Source: Streptomyces sp. NBC_01275
Lineage (GTDB): Bacteria > Actinomycetota > Actinomycetes > Streptomycetales > Streptomycetaceae
Length of the DNA: 64,000 nucleotides
Assembly: GCF_026340655.1 (NCBI RefSeq)
Contig: NZ_JAPEOZ010000001.1
Coordinates: forward strand, 1,984,001 to 2,048,000
Direction of reading: 5' to 3'
The notes under the pieces are model-generated. The model was not told the DNA's origin. It made no database searches and saw nothing but the letters and a program-made list of their open reading frames with translations. Position numbers and translations under genes: made by a program. Below, piece by piece: positions 1 to 9,240 of this stretch; within the stretch, counting starts at the first letter, position 1, and each line of letters starts with the position of its first letter.

Positions 1-3000
1 CGCTGTCCCGGGCATGGGCCACCAGGAGGGCGGGGTCCGGACGAGGGCACCAGCGCGGGACGTCGTCCACCGTCGTGCAGCAGGACAGGAGGTCGGCGGG
101 GGTGGGCCGGAGATCTGACGTGGCTGCTGTGGCCGCCTGGTTCAGGGGCGAGACGTCAAGGCCGAGGAGGGGCCCCAGGACGAGCAGTCGTTCGATCGCG
201 GAGCCCAGCGTGATTCCGGCCGCCGCCGCGGCGAGGAGTGCGAAGAAGACGTCGAGGCCATGACGTACCGCGGTGCCCTGCACGGCTCTTTTGATGCCAT
301 GCATGGACGGCGAACGATCCCAGCCGAAGCTGATGCCTGACCTGAAGTTCCGGTCCTTGCACAGGAACAGGTCCCAGTCACCGACCGTGACGGCACGCCA
401 GCCTGCGACGAGTCCGGGTGCGCGCTCGTCCACGAGTCCGGCGTCCGCGAGGTCGGCGAGCCGTTCCCTCACCGGCCCCTCCGGCGCCTGGACCCGGCGC
501 ACCGCCTGCGCCACCTCCAGCAGGGACGCGGGACAGGGAGCCTGGGCGGGCAGCCAGGCGTCGTCGAAGAAATCGCCGTTGACGGCGCCGAGGAGGTCGC
601 TGTCGAGTCTGGTGAAGACACGTTCGCCGAGATCTCCCAGCTCGGGGACGCGCAGCGCCTTCGACGCGAGGACGCCCTGGAACCGTTGGGCCACCTGCGT
701 CATCGAAAGGGCCAGTATCCCTGACGCACGGGCCATCTGACGGAGCGACAGCTCACTGTCGGACGTGGATTCGCGGATGCCGAAGCTCTTGGTGTATTCG
801 TCACGCTGCTCCGGGGTCCAGGACTGCGGCAGGTCCCGCACGGCTGCCCGCCCGGGGCGTCCACCAGTGGGCGGGGTGGCGGGAACCGGTCCCTCCGTCG
901 GCCAGCCGAGCCATGCGTACCGGCGAAGGACCTCGTCGTACACGTCCTGCGCAGGAGCGGTGCCTTCAAGCAGCGCATCGGGATCGTAGAACCGGGGATG
1001 CCAGCGCAGCACGGCGAGTTCCTCCCGTGTGGCGATCGCGTCCTGCGGAGCCGTGTCGGCGTTCTCCGGCACTTCCAACGGGAATCCGGCCGCGGCGAAA
1101 CGCCGGGCCCTGGTCATGGCCTCCCGTATCGAAAGGGACTGCGTCACGCTGAATCGCCGGAGCACGTCGATCACGTCCTCACGGGCGGGGTTCGGACCTC
1201 GTGCGCCGACAAGCCCTCCGAAGTAACCGCGGCTGTAAAGGATCGCGCAGTCGGTCGCGTCGAGTTGCATCCGGTGCGCCCCGTCGAGTCCGGTGACAGC
1301 GGGCACGTCGAGGCCCGCCACGACGTACCGGCGCATACGCCCCATGAGTTCGCCCAAGGTGACCCGCTCGTCCGGGGACTGCGGCAGAGCCGCCTGCCAC
1401 AAGGCTCTGAACATGTAGATCTCATGCAGGTCGAGTCGCGCCTCCCAGGCCTCCGGGGCCGGGTAGCCCTCCACCGTGTCCGGTAGCGCCAGCGCCTCCA
1501 ACGCCGGGCTGCCCAGCTCGATTCCCACCTCATGCAAGGCAGCCGCCCGCCAGGACATCACGCCCGAATCCCTCGACAGGCTCCCCGGCAGACGGGCCCC
1601 TCCGCGTTCGCTCAGGCGCACCAGAAACGCGTCCGCGGGGAAACAGCCCACACGGCGGAAGTCGACGACCGCCGTTCGGTCCCACTCGGCTCTGCTCGTG
1701 ATCCGCGCGTCGGCCGCCAGCAGCAGCTCCGTCACCCGGACCGAAGCGGCGGGATGCACCTGGGCGAACGCCCAGAGCCACTCCAGCGTGAGCCACTCGG
1801 GGGCTTCGAACGCGTCTGCGGCCTGGAGCAGTTGCGCGTCCACCCAGGACCGGTCGTACGACAGGATCCTGGACCTGTCGGTGGTGATGTCGGGTGCGTG
1901 CGTCTCCCGCAGATCCACCACGAACCCGAAGGGATGGGCGCCCTGCTGATGCCACTCCCTGGAGTCGGTGTCCGAAGTGCGATGCCTGCCGACCGAGTCG
2001 AGCCAGGCACGGGCGCTACCGTCCTCCAGCACTCCCATCGACACCCCGTCCACCAGGATCCCGTCCACCAGCAGACACCCCTTCCCCTCCACCCACCACG
2101 CGTCCGGCGTCGCGGGGACGGGCCGCTCCGCGTCGCCGAAGTAGTACAGCGCCCCCTTCTCCCAACTCCGCACCGCCTCTTCCCCGTTCTCCACCCGCAT
2201 CCCGAACTCGGACCGCCACACCCGCTTGCCGAGTTCCCCCGCCACGTCGATGTCGCTCTTCTGGAGGTAGAGCCGCACGCGCGTGCCCCCGACGGGTTGT
2301 GCCTCCTCGCCCCGCCGGATGCGGAACAGGCTGCCGGTGGAGGCCACGTCGACGCGGAGTCCTCCGCTGGAGTCGGCACGGCCGTACTCGTCCGTCGCAC
2401 GGGTCCAGATGCTGATCTCGTCGGCCAGCATGAAGTAGCTGAACACCCCGACGCCGAACCGGCTGTTGGGGTAGATCCGCAGCGCGGGGTCCGCACGGCG
2501 CCAGCGGGCCTGTTCCCTGCGGTACTCGCGGGACTGCTCGAAACGGCGGCCGGCCCGCGAGAAGGTGCCGCGCAGGGTCATGCGGTCCATGCCGACGCCG
2601 TTGTCCTCGCACTCCACGTAGGGACGGCCCTCTTCGTCCACGCCCTGCCGGAAGACGATCTCGCCCTGCCAGGTGTACGGGACGTTCCCGTCGGCCTTGC
2701 CGTAGCGCAGCCGCGCCTGTCGGTAGCGGCAGGCGTCCAGGGCGTTCTGGTACAGCTCGCGCAGGGCCAGGGCCGGGTCGCCGTACAGCTGGGTGCCCAT
2801 GAGGAGTTCGCGCATCTCGTCCTCGGCGAGGCCGAACCGCATGAGCGGCACGCCGTAGACGTCGCCCTTGGTGGTCCGGTCGTACTGCGGACGCAGCCTG
2901 CGGCAGGTGATCCGCTCGGGCAGCTGGGCGAGGAGTGCGGCGGGCTCGGCGGGGGCGACGTGGCGCCGGATGTTCTGTACGGCGTCGTCGGCCCAGCCGG

Positions 3001-4738
3001 TCAGGGTCTCCAGCGCGGCGTGCACCGCCGGGTGCGGGCAGGGCAGGTCCAGGTCGAGGTTCCGGCTCAGACGGCCCCGGTCCCAGCGCAGCTCCCTTAC
3101 GCTCGCCACGGCCTCGGCGGGCCGCAGACCGTCGGTGATGCCGATGTTGTCCACGAGGACGCCGGGCAGCTGGCGCAGGTCGCCGCCGAGCATTCCGGCG
3201 ACGCCGATGAGCCAGGACAGCTCGCGCGGGCGCCAGCGCTCCACCGTGCCGTCCGTGCGGGCGAGTTCGTCCACGCGCCAGCGGGTGTCCGCGTTCTCCC
3301 GCTCCCCCTGGTAGGGCTCGGCCGGGGCGACTCCGGTCTGTCGGCAGACCCGCACCAGTTCGTCGGCGAGTTCCTCGATGCGGGCGACTGTCGTGTCCGG
3401 ACCGAGCAGCGCTTTGGCGAGAGGAACGAGCAGCTGGGGAGCATAGGTGTCCCAGAGCTGCTCGTTGCCGCCGATATGACGGTGCATCAGCCAGGCCGCC
3501 ACGGCTTCCGCGTCCTCCTCCCGGCCTCGTCCGGCCAGTTCGCGCCCCTTGCGCCAGAGCAGGGCGTGCGCGGCGAAGGTGTGCTCCAGGTCGACGCGCA
3601 CGGGCTCGCGCCCCAGGGGGCCGGTGTCCGGGTCGAGACGGAAGGGGTCGACGGCGGTGACCTCCTTGACGCCCATCGCGTAGACGGCCTCACGGACGAA
3701 GGGCGCGGCGGCGAGGACCGCGAACTCCCCCGCGTCCAGCAGCGGACCGCCCTGCGTCTGCGACGGCGCCAGCAGGGGCCTGAGCCCGCGGACGAGCACC
3801 CGCACGGGGTAGTCGTCGTCCGTCCAGGGATCCGGGACTCCGGCGAGCGCGCTGCCGCGCAATTTGGCGCACTCGCCCGCCAACCCGACCAGAGCGCGCT
3901 GGAGTTCGGCGCGGCGCACGTCCGTGCAGCCCTCGACGGCCGCCCACAGTTCGGGGTCGCGGACCGCGGTCGCCCACTCCTCGTGAAGGGCGCGGCCTGC
4001 GCAGAGTTCGACCGCGCGGATCGCGTCCGGGCCGCTGGGCGCATAGTGAGCCGTGGGCGTCTGCACCTGGCGGGCGCTGCGGGCGAACTCCGCCGTTCTG
4101 CGGACGGTGTGACGGATGACGTCGGCGACGGTACGGGGCGCGGTGTCGGCGTGCAGGGCGTCGGCGAGCGCCCGCGTGAAATGGCTGCCGTTCTCCTCGT
4201 CGGAGCCGCAGGTCTGGCCGGGGCCGCAGCCGAAGAGCACGGCCACCCGCTCCCGCCAGGCCGGGAAGTTCGTCGCGGGTCCACCATGGGACGCGCCTTC
4301 GGAAGCCGGCTCGTCGCGGCAGGCGTCGACGGTCAGCAGGACCGTGCCGGCCCGGCAGCCTTTCAGCAACTCGGCCAGGTCGAGGCCGATGAGGCTGTCC
4401 AGCATCACCTCCGGCGGGTCCGTCGCCCACGTCAACTGGGCGTCCGGGGGAACGAGATGGTCCGCCCCGTCCACGGACAGTCCGTGCCCGGTGAAGTGGA
4501 TGAGAACCGTGCCGTCCTCGGGCGCGGTGGCGCAGACCCTGCTGATCACGCTCCGGATCCGTGAGCGCAGCGCGGGCTCGCCCGGGGCGGCTCCGATGCA
4601 CTCGACGCTGTACCCGGAGGAGTGCAGCGCCCCGGTCATCAACTCGACGTCCCGGCCGACCGTTTCCGTCAAGTCGGGGAACCGGTCCGAGAGTTCGTAC
4701 AGCGGAACGGCAATGATCAACGCCTGTCTGTTCCCCAT
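1..4738 (-). CDS. Caspase-like peptidase fused to Hsp90-type ATPase (C-terminus beyond window)
   Basis: About 1579 codons are visible from the ATG at 4738 and the frame stays open to the left edge, so the gene is truncated by the window. The N-terminal ~230 residues are a caspase-like (peptidase C14) domain with His85 in FTGHG and Cys140 in VDACRDEP, the expected catalytic dyad. From about residue 655 there is a GHKL ATPase of Hsp90 type: N-box ELYQNALDACRYR at 661, DNGVGMD at 712, and FGVGVFSYF at 761 with a following LADE, as in Hsp90. The remaining sequence has no domain I recognise. It reads away from a RING/TerD gene. Caspase plus Hsp90-like ATPase fusions are known from predicted bacterial conflict or stress systems. 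Function here is inference; domain calls are firm. Confidence 0.85.
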   Translation of the reverse strand, partial: MGNRQALIIAVPLYELSDRFPDLTETVGRDVELMTGALHSSGYSVECIGAAPGEPALRSRIRSVISRVCATAPEDGTVLIHFTGHGLSVDGADHLVPPDAQLTWATDPPEVMLDSLIGLDLAELLKGCRAGTVLLTVDACRDEPASEGASHGGPATNFPAWRERVAVLFGCGPGQTCGSDEENGSHFTRALADALHADTAPRTVADVIRHTVRRTAEFARSARQVQTPTAHYAPSGPDAIRAVELCAGRALHEEWATAVRDPELWAAVEGCTDVRRAELQRALVGLAGECAKLRGSALAGVPDPWTDDDYPVRVLVRGLRPLLAPSQTQGGPLLDAGEFAVLAAAPFVREAVYAMGVKEVTAVDPFRLDPDTGPLGREPVRVDLEHTFAAHALLWRKGRELAGRGREEDAEAVAAWLMHRHIGGNEQLWDTYAPQLLVPLAKALLGPDTTVARIEELADELVRVCRQTGVAPAEPYQGERENADTRWRVDELARTDGTVERWRPRELSWLIGVAGMLGGDLRQLPGVLVDNIGITDGLRPAEAVASVRELRWDRGRLSRNLDLDLPCPHPAVHAALETLTGWADDAVQNIRRHVAPAEPAALLAQLPERITCRRLRPQYDRTTKGDVYGVPLMRFGLAEDEMRELLMGTQLYGDPALALRELYQNALDACRYRQARLRYGKADGNVPYTWQGEIVFRQGVDEEGRPYVECEDNGVGMDRMTLRGTFSRAGRRFEQSREYRREQARWRRADPALRIYPNSRFGVGVFSYFMLADEISIWTRATDEYGRADSSGGLRVDVASTGSLFRIRRGEEAQPVGGTRVRLYLQKSDIDVAGELGKRVWRSEFGMRVENGEEAVRSWEKGALYYFGDAERPVPATPDAWWVEGKGCLLVDGILVDGVSMGVLEDGSARAWLDSVGRHRTSDTDSREWHQQGAHPFGFVVDLRETHAPDITTDRSRILSYDRSWVDAQLLQAADAFEAPEWLTLEWLWAFAQVHPAASVRVTELLLAADARITSRAEWDRTAVVDFRRVGCFPADAFLVRLSERGGARLPGSLSRDSGVMSWRAAALHEVGIELGSPALEALALPDTVEGYPAPEAWEARLDLHEIYMFRALWQAALPQSPDERVTLGELMGRMRRYVVAGLDVPAVTGLDGAHRMQLDATDCAILYSRGYFGGLVGARGPNPAREDVIDVLRRFSVTQSLSIREAMTRARRFAAAGFPLEVPENADTAPQDAIATREELAVLRWHPRFYDPDALLEGTAPAQDVYDEVLRRYAWLGWPTEGPVPATPPTGGRPGRAAVRDLPQSWTPEQRDEYTKSFGIRESTSDSELSLRQMARASGILALSMTQVAQRFQGVLASKALRVPELGDLGERVFTRLDSDLLGAVNGDFFDDAWLPAQAPCPASLLEVAQAVRRVQAPEGPVRERLADLADAGLVDERAPGLVAGWRAVTVGDWDLFLCKDRNFRSGISFGWDRSPSMHGIKRAVQGTAVRHGLDVFFALLAAAAAGITLGSAIERLLVLGPLLGLDVSPLNQAATAATSDLRPTPADLLSCCTTVDDVPRWCPRPDPALLVAHARDS

Positions 4739-4970
4739 GACCGACCGCCTCCCCCGACCGTCCATCGCGACAGGCCAGGATGGCACACGGAAAGCGGGCA
4801 GGCGGGCTCCCACCCCACACGACAGGTGCCACAACGGTGGACGAAAACCAGTGGCGCTCCATCTCCCGCCCCTCCTACAGTCGTCATCGCGGGGGCGGCT
4901 CCGCCGGTGTGCTTCCTTCTCCCTTCCTACGGATCTCGTAGCGCGCCCACTCTCCGCCCCCGCCTCTGCA

Positions 4971-5023
4971 GACCTCTTCCACAGGCCTCTTTTCACGGGC
5001 CTCTTCCACAGACCTCTCGCCCC
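4971..5023. repeat. Four degenerate 13-14 bp tandem units upstream of the RING gene
   Basis: The 326-bp divergent intergenic region (4739-5064) has no gene I can support. It ends in four consecutive units of 13-14 bp, starting at 4971, 4984, 4998 and 5011, sharing the core RCCTCTTYCAC. Units one and three share the 12-mer CCTCTTCCACAG. The regular phasing just upstream of the TTG start suggests an iterated operator or promoter-proximal binding array. This is inference from position and periodicity only. Confidence 0.5.
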
Positions 5024-5064
5024 GCCGAGTCCGGGGACATTCCTAGCGTTCCGGGGGATCCCGC

Positions 5065-7704
5065 TTGTCCGCACTGGCGTCCGTGTTGCTCCGCCGTCTC
5101 CGTACCGTCTACGTCGACCAGGCCGGGCCGCGGCCCGGTGATCCGTCGACCGAGCTGGGGCTCCTCGCCCTGGAAGCCGAGCTGCTGGACCGCGGGTTCG
5201 CGCCGAACGCGCCGTTGCGGGCGGCGCTGGCGTGGCTGGGGCCCGCGGGGCTCGCGAAGGCCGGACAGCAGGTCGTCGCGCACCTCGACGCCGAACTCGG
5301 CGCGGACCGCACGCACATGCCGTTGTTCCGCAGCTTCCCGGCCTCGGTGCCGGACGACACCTTCCAGCTGTGGGTCGACCGGGTCTTCACGCTGCTGCTC
5401 CAGTGGCCGAAGCAGCCCTGTGTGCTGTGCGGCACGGTCGGCGGCGTCCAGCCGGTGTCGCCGTGCGCGCATCTGGTGTGCGGGGAGTGCTGGGACGGCG
5501 CGGACTACTCGGGCTGCCCGATCTGTCACCGCCGTATCGACCCCGACGATCCGTTCCTGAAGCCGGCGCCGCCGCGGCACGCGCGCGAGGTGGCCGTGGG
5601 CCCGCTGAAGCTGCTCGCGCTCGGCCTGGACGCGCGGGCGGACGCCGTGACGGCGCTGCGGACGCTGCTGGCCCGTCGTACGCCGCTGCCGCCCCGGGAC
5701 CGGGCGGATCTGGCGGTGCTGCTGTCGCACACCCCGCCAGGCGTCAAGTGGTTCCCGGACGACGTGCCGGTCCGGGAGACCAAGGCGCTGGTGCTGGGGC
5801 GGATGCTGCGGACGCGCGCGCGGCGGTCCGACGCCCTGGAGCTGCTGGACCGTCATCTGACGACGGCGACGGACGTGCTGCGGCTGCTGTGCGTGTGGTC
5901 CGGCGGCGAGGCCGACCTGATCGAGCCGGTGCGGCTGCGGACGCTGCCGCGCGCCCTGCGGCGACGCCTGCTCTCCGTCCTCGACGGACTGCCGGCCCCC
6001 TCCCTCGTGGAGGACGTGCTGCGCCACCCGTCCCTCTGGAAGCGCGCCGCCGAGATCCTGCACCCCTACGAGCAGCACGCCCGCCACCCGAAGGCCGCGC
6101 TCGCCTTCGCCGTCCTGCGCGGGACGGACCTCGCGGGAGCGGGAGACGACCCCACGGGCGCCGATGTCGGCGAACTCGGCGAACTCGGCCGGGCGCTGCT
6201 GCGTACGGCCGCCGCGCACCCGGACGCCGTACGGGTCGTCGGGACCCGGCTGCGGCCCGTCGGCTGGCGTGCGCGCGTCGAGCAGGCGCTGGCCGTCGCG
6301 GACGTGCCGGCCGCGCTCGCGCTGCTCGCGCAGCGCCCCGGCGAGCTGCTGCGGCGGCTGGACCACCTCCTGCGGCTGCGGGAACTCGACGTCCTGCCCG
6401 AGGAGTTCGCGGACGTGCTGCGGCGCACCCTGCCGCAGGCCGGGCCCGCGCCGCTGCTGGCCGCGCTGGGGCGGATGAGGATCCGTCACCTTCCGGCCGC
6501 GCGGCGGGTGTTCTTCCCGCGCGGGCAGGTCACGCACGCGTACACCCTCGACGACACGCGGGCGCCGCTGTCGGCCGCGCTGACCGGCGCGGTGTGCGCG
6601 CTGCTGGAGGCCGAGGCGGTGCGCCGGCTGTCCGCCGCCTCGCGCGTGGAGCTGGCCGTGCTCGACTCGGCGCTCACCGGACTCGCCGTCCCGGCCACCG
6701 AGCGCGCCGACGCCAAGAGCCTGGTCTCCGTGCCCCGGGGCAGCACCCAGCCGCTGCCCGAGGGCGAGGTCATGCGGCTGTTCCTGCACTGGACGGAGCC
6801 CGCGAAGACCCGCGTCGACCTCGATCTGTCGGTGGCGCTGTACGACGAGAACTGGGAGTTCGCCGGCCTGTGCGACTACACCAGCCTGGTGTACGGCGAC
6901 CGGTGGGCCGTGCACTCCGGCGACCTCACCTCGGCCCCCGCGCCGCACGGGGCGACCGAGTACGTCGACCTGGACCTCGCCTCGCTCGGCAGCCTCGGCG
7001 TGCGCTACGCGCTGCCCGTCGTCTTCAGCTACAACGACATCCCCTTCGAGCGGCTCCTGGACGCCTTCGCGGGCTTCATGACGCTGCCCTCGGCGGCCGA
7101 GGAGGCGCGCGACGCGTCGTACGACCCGCGCACCGTGCGCCAGCGCTACGACCTGGTCGGCGACTCCCGGGTGCACGTCCCGCTCCTGGTCGACCTGCAC
7201 CGGCGTACGTTCCTGTGGACCGACCTGCATCTGTCGGCCGCCGAGGGCTATCACAACGTGTACCGGCACGCCGCCGACCTGGGCCGGGCCGGACGGGACC
7301 TGTACCAGTACTTCGCCTCCGGCCGGACGACGCTGTGGGACCTGGCGGTGTGGCACGCGGCCGCCCGCGCCGACGAGGTCGCCGTGCTCCGGCGCGCGCC
7401 GTCGCCGGGCGTCCTCGACGAGCTGTGGCACTACCGTCGGCGCGCCGGTGAGCCGGACGCCGCGTTCGCGGCACGCGTGCGTGCGCTGGACGCGCCGGAG
7501 CGGCGGGAGGTTCCGCGGGGCGGCTCCGTGGAGGCGCTCGCCGCCGAAGCCGCCGCGAAGAAGCGGGTGCTGCTGGCGCTGGTGCACGGCGGGGTGGCGC
7601 CGGAGGGAGCGACCGGCGAGGTGTACCGGCTGCTGCCGGGCCCGGTCGACGGCTGCGGTCTGACCGCGCTGGCGGCGGGGGACCTGGTGGCCGCGCTGGG
7701 CTGA
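5065..7704 (+). CDS. RING-finger protein with TerD-like region (MXAN_6230/SCO0854-type family)
   Basis: An 879-residue protein starting at TTG 5065, with GGGGGA 8 nt upstream. A canonical RING-HC finger is visible: Cys119, Cys122, Cys134, His136, Cys139, Cys142, Cys151, Cys154, spaced C-x2-C-x11-C-x-H-x2-C-x2-C-x8-C-x2-C. The middle (about 190-540) is helical and Leu/Arg-rich. From about residue 570 to 700 the sequence resembles TerD stress proteins (RVDLDLSVALYDENW, then ALPVVFSYNDIPFERLLDAF). I recall an NCBI family named MXAN_6230/SCO0854 RING domain-containing protein that fits this architecture; its function is unknown. The divergent caspase/Hsp90 gene suggests a shared stress or conflict role. 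No ubiquitin-like protein or E1/E2 gene is seen nearby. Confidence 0.85.
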   Translation: MSALASVLLRRLRTVYVDQAGPRPGDPSTELGLLALEAELLDRGFAPNAPLRAALAWLGPAGLAKAGQQVVAHLDAELGADRTHMPLFRSFPASVPDDTFQLWVDRVFTLLLQWPKQPCVLCGTVGGVQPVSPCAHLVCGECWDGADYSGCPICHRRIDPDDPFLKPAPPRHAREVAVGPLKLLALGLDARADAVTALRTLLARRTPLPPRDRADLAVLLSHTPPGVKWFPDDVPVRETKALVLGRMLRTRARRSDALELLDRHLTTATDVLRLLCVWSGGEADLIEPVRLRTLPRALRRRLLSVLDGLPAPSLVEDVLRHPSLWKRAAEILHPYEQHARHPKAALAFAVLRGTDLAGAGDDPTGADVGELGELGRALLRTAAAHPDAVRVVGTRLRPVGWRARVEQALAVADVPAALALLAQRPGELLRRLDHLLRLRELDVLPEEFADVLRRTLPQAGPAPLLAALGRMRIRHLPAARRVFFPRGQVTHAYTLDDTRAPLSAALTGAVCALLEAEAVRRLSAASRVELAVLDSALTGLAVPATERADAKSLVSVPRGSTQPLPEGEVMRLFLHWTEPAKTRVDLDLSVALYDENWEFAGLCDYTSLVYGDRWAVHSGDLTSAPAPHGATEYVDLDLASLGSLGVRYALPVVFSYNDIPFERLLDAFAGFMTLPSAAEEARDASYDPRTVRQRYDLVGDSRVHVPLLVDLHRRTFLWTDLHLSAAEGYHNVYRHAADLGRAGRDLYQYFASGRTTLWDLAVWHAAARADEVAVLRRAPSPGVLDELWHYRRRAGEPDAAFAARVRALDAPERREVPRGGSVEALAAEAAAKKRVLLALVHGGVAPEGATGEVYRLLPGPVDGCGLTALAAGDLVAALG

Positions 7705-7823
7705 CGGCCGGTGAGGCACGCGTGCGTGAGAGGAACTGCCGTACGACCCGGCGGGCTTCCGTGCGCACTCTCTTGCCGATCCGCGCGGCGAGGTGTCAGT
7801 GGCGGCCCGTATCCTCGTGAACC

Positions 7824-8846
7824 ATGCTCGAAGACCACACGACCGCAGTGTCGTCCCCCCCACAGTGGCCGACGGAGTGGCCGACCGCGTATCCCCAGGG
7901 GTACGCGGTCGTTGACGTGGAGACCACCGGCCTGGCCCGGGACGACCGGATCATCTCCGCCGCCGTCTACCGGCTGGACGCGCGCGGTGAGGTCGAGGAC
8001 CACTGGTACACCCTGGTCAACCCGGAGCGCGACCCGGGACCGGTGTGGATCCACGGTCTGACGAGCGAGGTACTCGAGGGCGCGCCGCTCTTCCGGGACG
8101 TGGCCGAGGAGTTCGCGGGCCGGCTCGACGGGCGGGTGCTCGTCGCGCACAACGCGGTCTTCGACTGGCAGATGATCGCGCGGGAGTACGCGCGCGCGGA
8201 GCGCGAAGCTCCGGTGCGTCAGCGGCTGTGCACCATCGCGCTCTCCAAGGAGCTGGGCCTGCCGCTGCCCAACCACAAGCTGGAGTCGCTGGCGGCCCAC
8301 TTCGGCGTCGTCCAGCAGCGGGCGCACCATGCGCTGGACGACGCCCGTGTGCTGGCGGAGGCGTTCCGGCCGAGCCTGCGGGCCGCCGCGGCGGGCAATG
8401 TCCGGCTGCCGCTGCACGAGTGCCGGCCGCTGACGGAGTGGGCCGACCGGCCCGCGCCCCGGATCGGACAGCAGCCGGGCGGTCAGAGCGGCTACGGCGG
8501 ATACGGCGGATACCGGCCGACCAGTTGGCGTCCGTCCCGTAAGAGGCCCGCCTGCCCCTACCCCAACCCCGGGCGGTACGAAGACGGCAAAAGGCTCAAG
8601 CAGGGCATGCGGATCGCGTTCTCCGGCGACACGTCGATCGAGCGCGAGCTGCTGGAGGACCGGGCGACCGAGGCGGGGCTGCATGTGGCGACGAGCCTGT
8701 CCCGGCTGACCAGCCTGCTGGTCACCAACGACCCGGACTCGAGCACGTCGAAGGTGCTGAAGGCGCGCCAGTTCGGGACGCCGGTCGTGGACGAGGCCGC
8801 CTTCGGTCAGCTGCTGCGGGACGTGGAGCCGGCCGCCGGGGACTGA
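7824..8846 (+). CDS. DEDDh 3'-5' exonuclease with C-terminal BRCT-like domain
   Basis: A 340-residue DnaQ-like exonuclease. Exo I is VVDVETTGL (Asp and Glu ligands, residues about 29-37), Exo II is AHNAVFDW and Exo III is HHALDDA with the DEDDh His/Asp pair, so all catalytic residues are present. After a Gly/Tyr-rich linker (QSGYGGYGGYR, about 210-225), residues about 255-335 (KQGMRIAFSG to LLRDVEP) look like a BRCT domain, a common pairing in actinobacterial DEDDh nucleases. It stands alone rather than as a polymerase subunit. The likely role is DNA proofreading or repair; the specific pathway is not evident. Confidence 0.88.
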   Translation: MLEDHTTAVSSPPQWPTEWPTAYPQGYAVVDVETTGLARDDRIISAAVYRLDARGEVEDHWYTLVNPERDPGPVWIHGLTSEVLEGAPLFRDVAEEFAGRLDGRVLVAHNAVFDWQMIAREYARAEREAPVRQRLCTIALSKELGLPLPNHKLESLAAHFGVVQQRAHHALDDARVLAEAFRPSLRAAAAGNVRLPLHECRPLTEWADRPAPRIGQQPGGQSGYGGYGGYRPTSWRPSRKRPACPYPNPGRYEDGKRLKQGMRIAFSGDTSIERELLEDRATEAGLHVATSLSRLTSLLVTNDPDSSTSKVLKARQFGTPVVDEAAFGQLLRDVEPAAGD

Positions 8847-8956
8847 CCGGCGTCCACGGGCCGACGTACGAGGACGGACCGACGTACGGGTGATTGGCGC
8901 GCGACTCGCCCGCCGCCCGCTCGCCCGCGCAGGGGCGACGGCTCACCCTGTGGCGC

Positions 8957-9190
8957 ATGGCGAGATGCGAAGTATGCGGCAATGACTACGGAATGACCTT
9001 CGAGATCCATGCCCAGGGAGCGGTGCACGTCTTCGACTGCTTCTCCTGTGCGATCCACCGCATGGCCCCGATCTGCGAGCACTGCCGGGTGCAGATCATC
9101 GGTCAGGGCGTCGAGGTCGACAGCCACTGGTACTGCGGCGCCCACTGCGCCCGGGCCGAGGGGAAGGCGGGCATCGTCGACAAGGTGTGA
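8957..9190 (+). CDS. Small Cys-rich zinc-binding protein (metallothionein/zinc-ribbon-like)
   Basis: I chose ATG 8957, giving 77 residues; an upstream in-frame ATG at 8894 would only add a low-complexity Arg-rich extension. Cys pairs occur as CEVC, CFSC, CEHC and CGAHC, with His residues between, and the spacing suggests two zinc-ribbon-like knuckles. Similar small proteins in Streptomyces are often annotated as prokaryotic metallothionein. The role, metal storage or protein/nucleic-acid binding, is unknown. It lies 50 nt upstream of surf1 on the same strand and may be co-transcribed with it. Confidence 0.75.
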   Translation: MARCEVCGNDYGMTFEIHAQGAVHVFDCFSCAIHRMAPICEHCRVQIIGQGVEVDSHWYCGAHCARAEGKAGIVDKV

Positions 9191-9211
9191 CCGGGTACCC
9201 CGCCGAGAGCG

Positions 9212-9240
9212 CCCCACGACCGAGAGGTACGGTCGTGGGG
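9212..9240 (+). promoter_or_regulatory. Perfect 11-bp hairpin at the surf1 start codon
   Basis: CCCCACGACCG (9212-9222) pairs exactly with CGGTCGTGGGG (9230-9240) across a 7-nt loop, AGAGGTA. The loop holds the only Shine-Dalgarno-like sequence (AGAGG), and the last paired base is the G of the surf1 GTG start. It could be an intrinsic terminator for the small gene upstream, without a U-tract, or a structure that presents or occludes the surf1 ribosome binding site. Confidence 0.55.

Noticed and set aside
1532..4564. A 1010-codon open frame on the + strand opposite the caspase/Hsp90 gene
   Set aside because: Its product is Arg/Pro/Gly-rich with no domain. It mirrors the antisense of a motif-bearing gene, an expected high-GC artefact.
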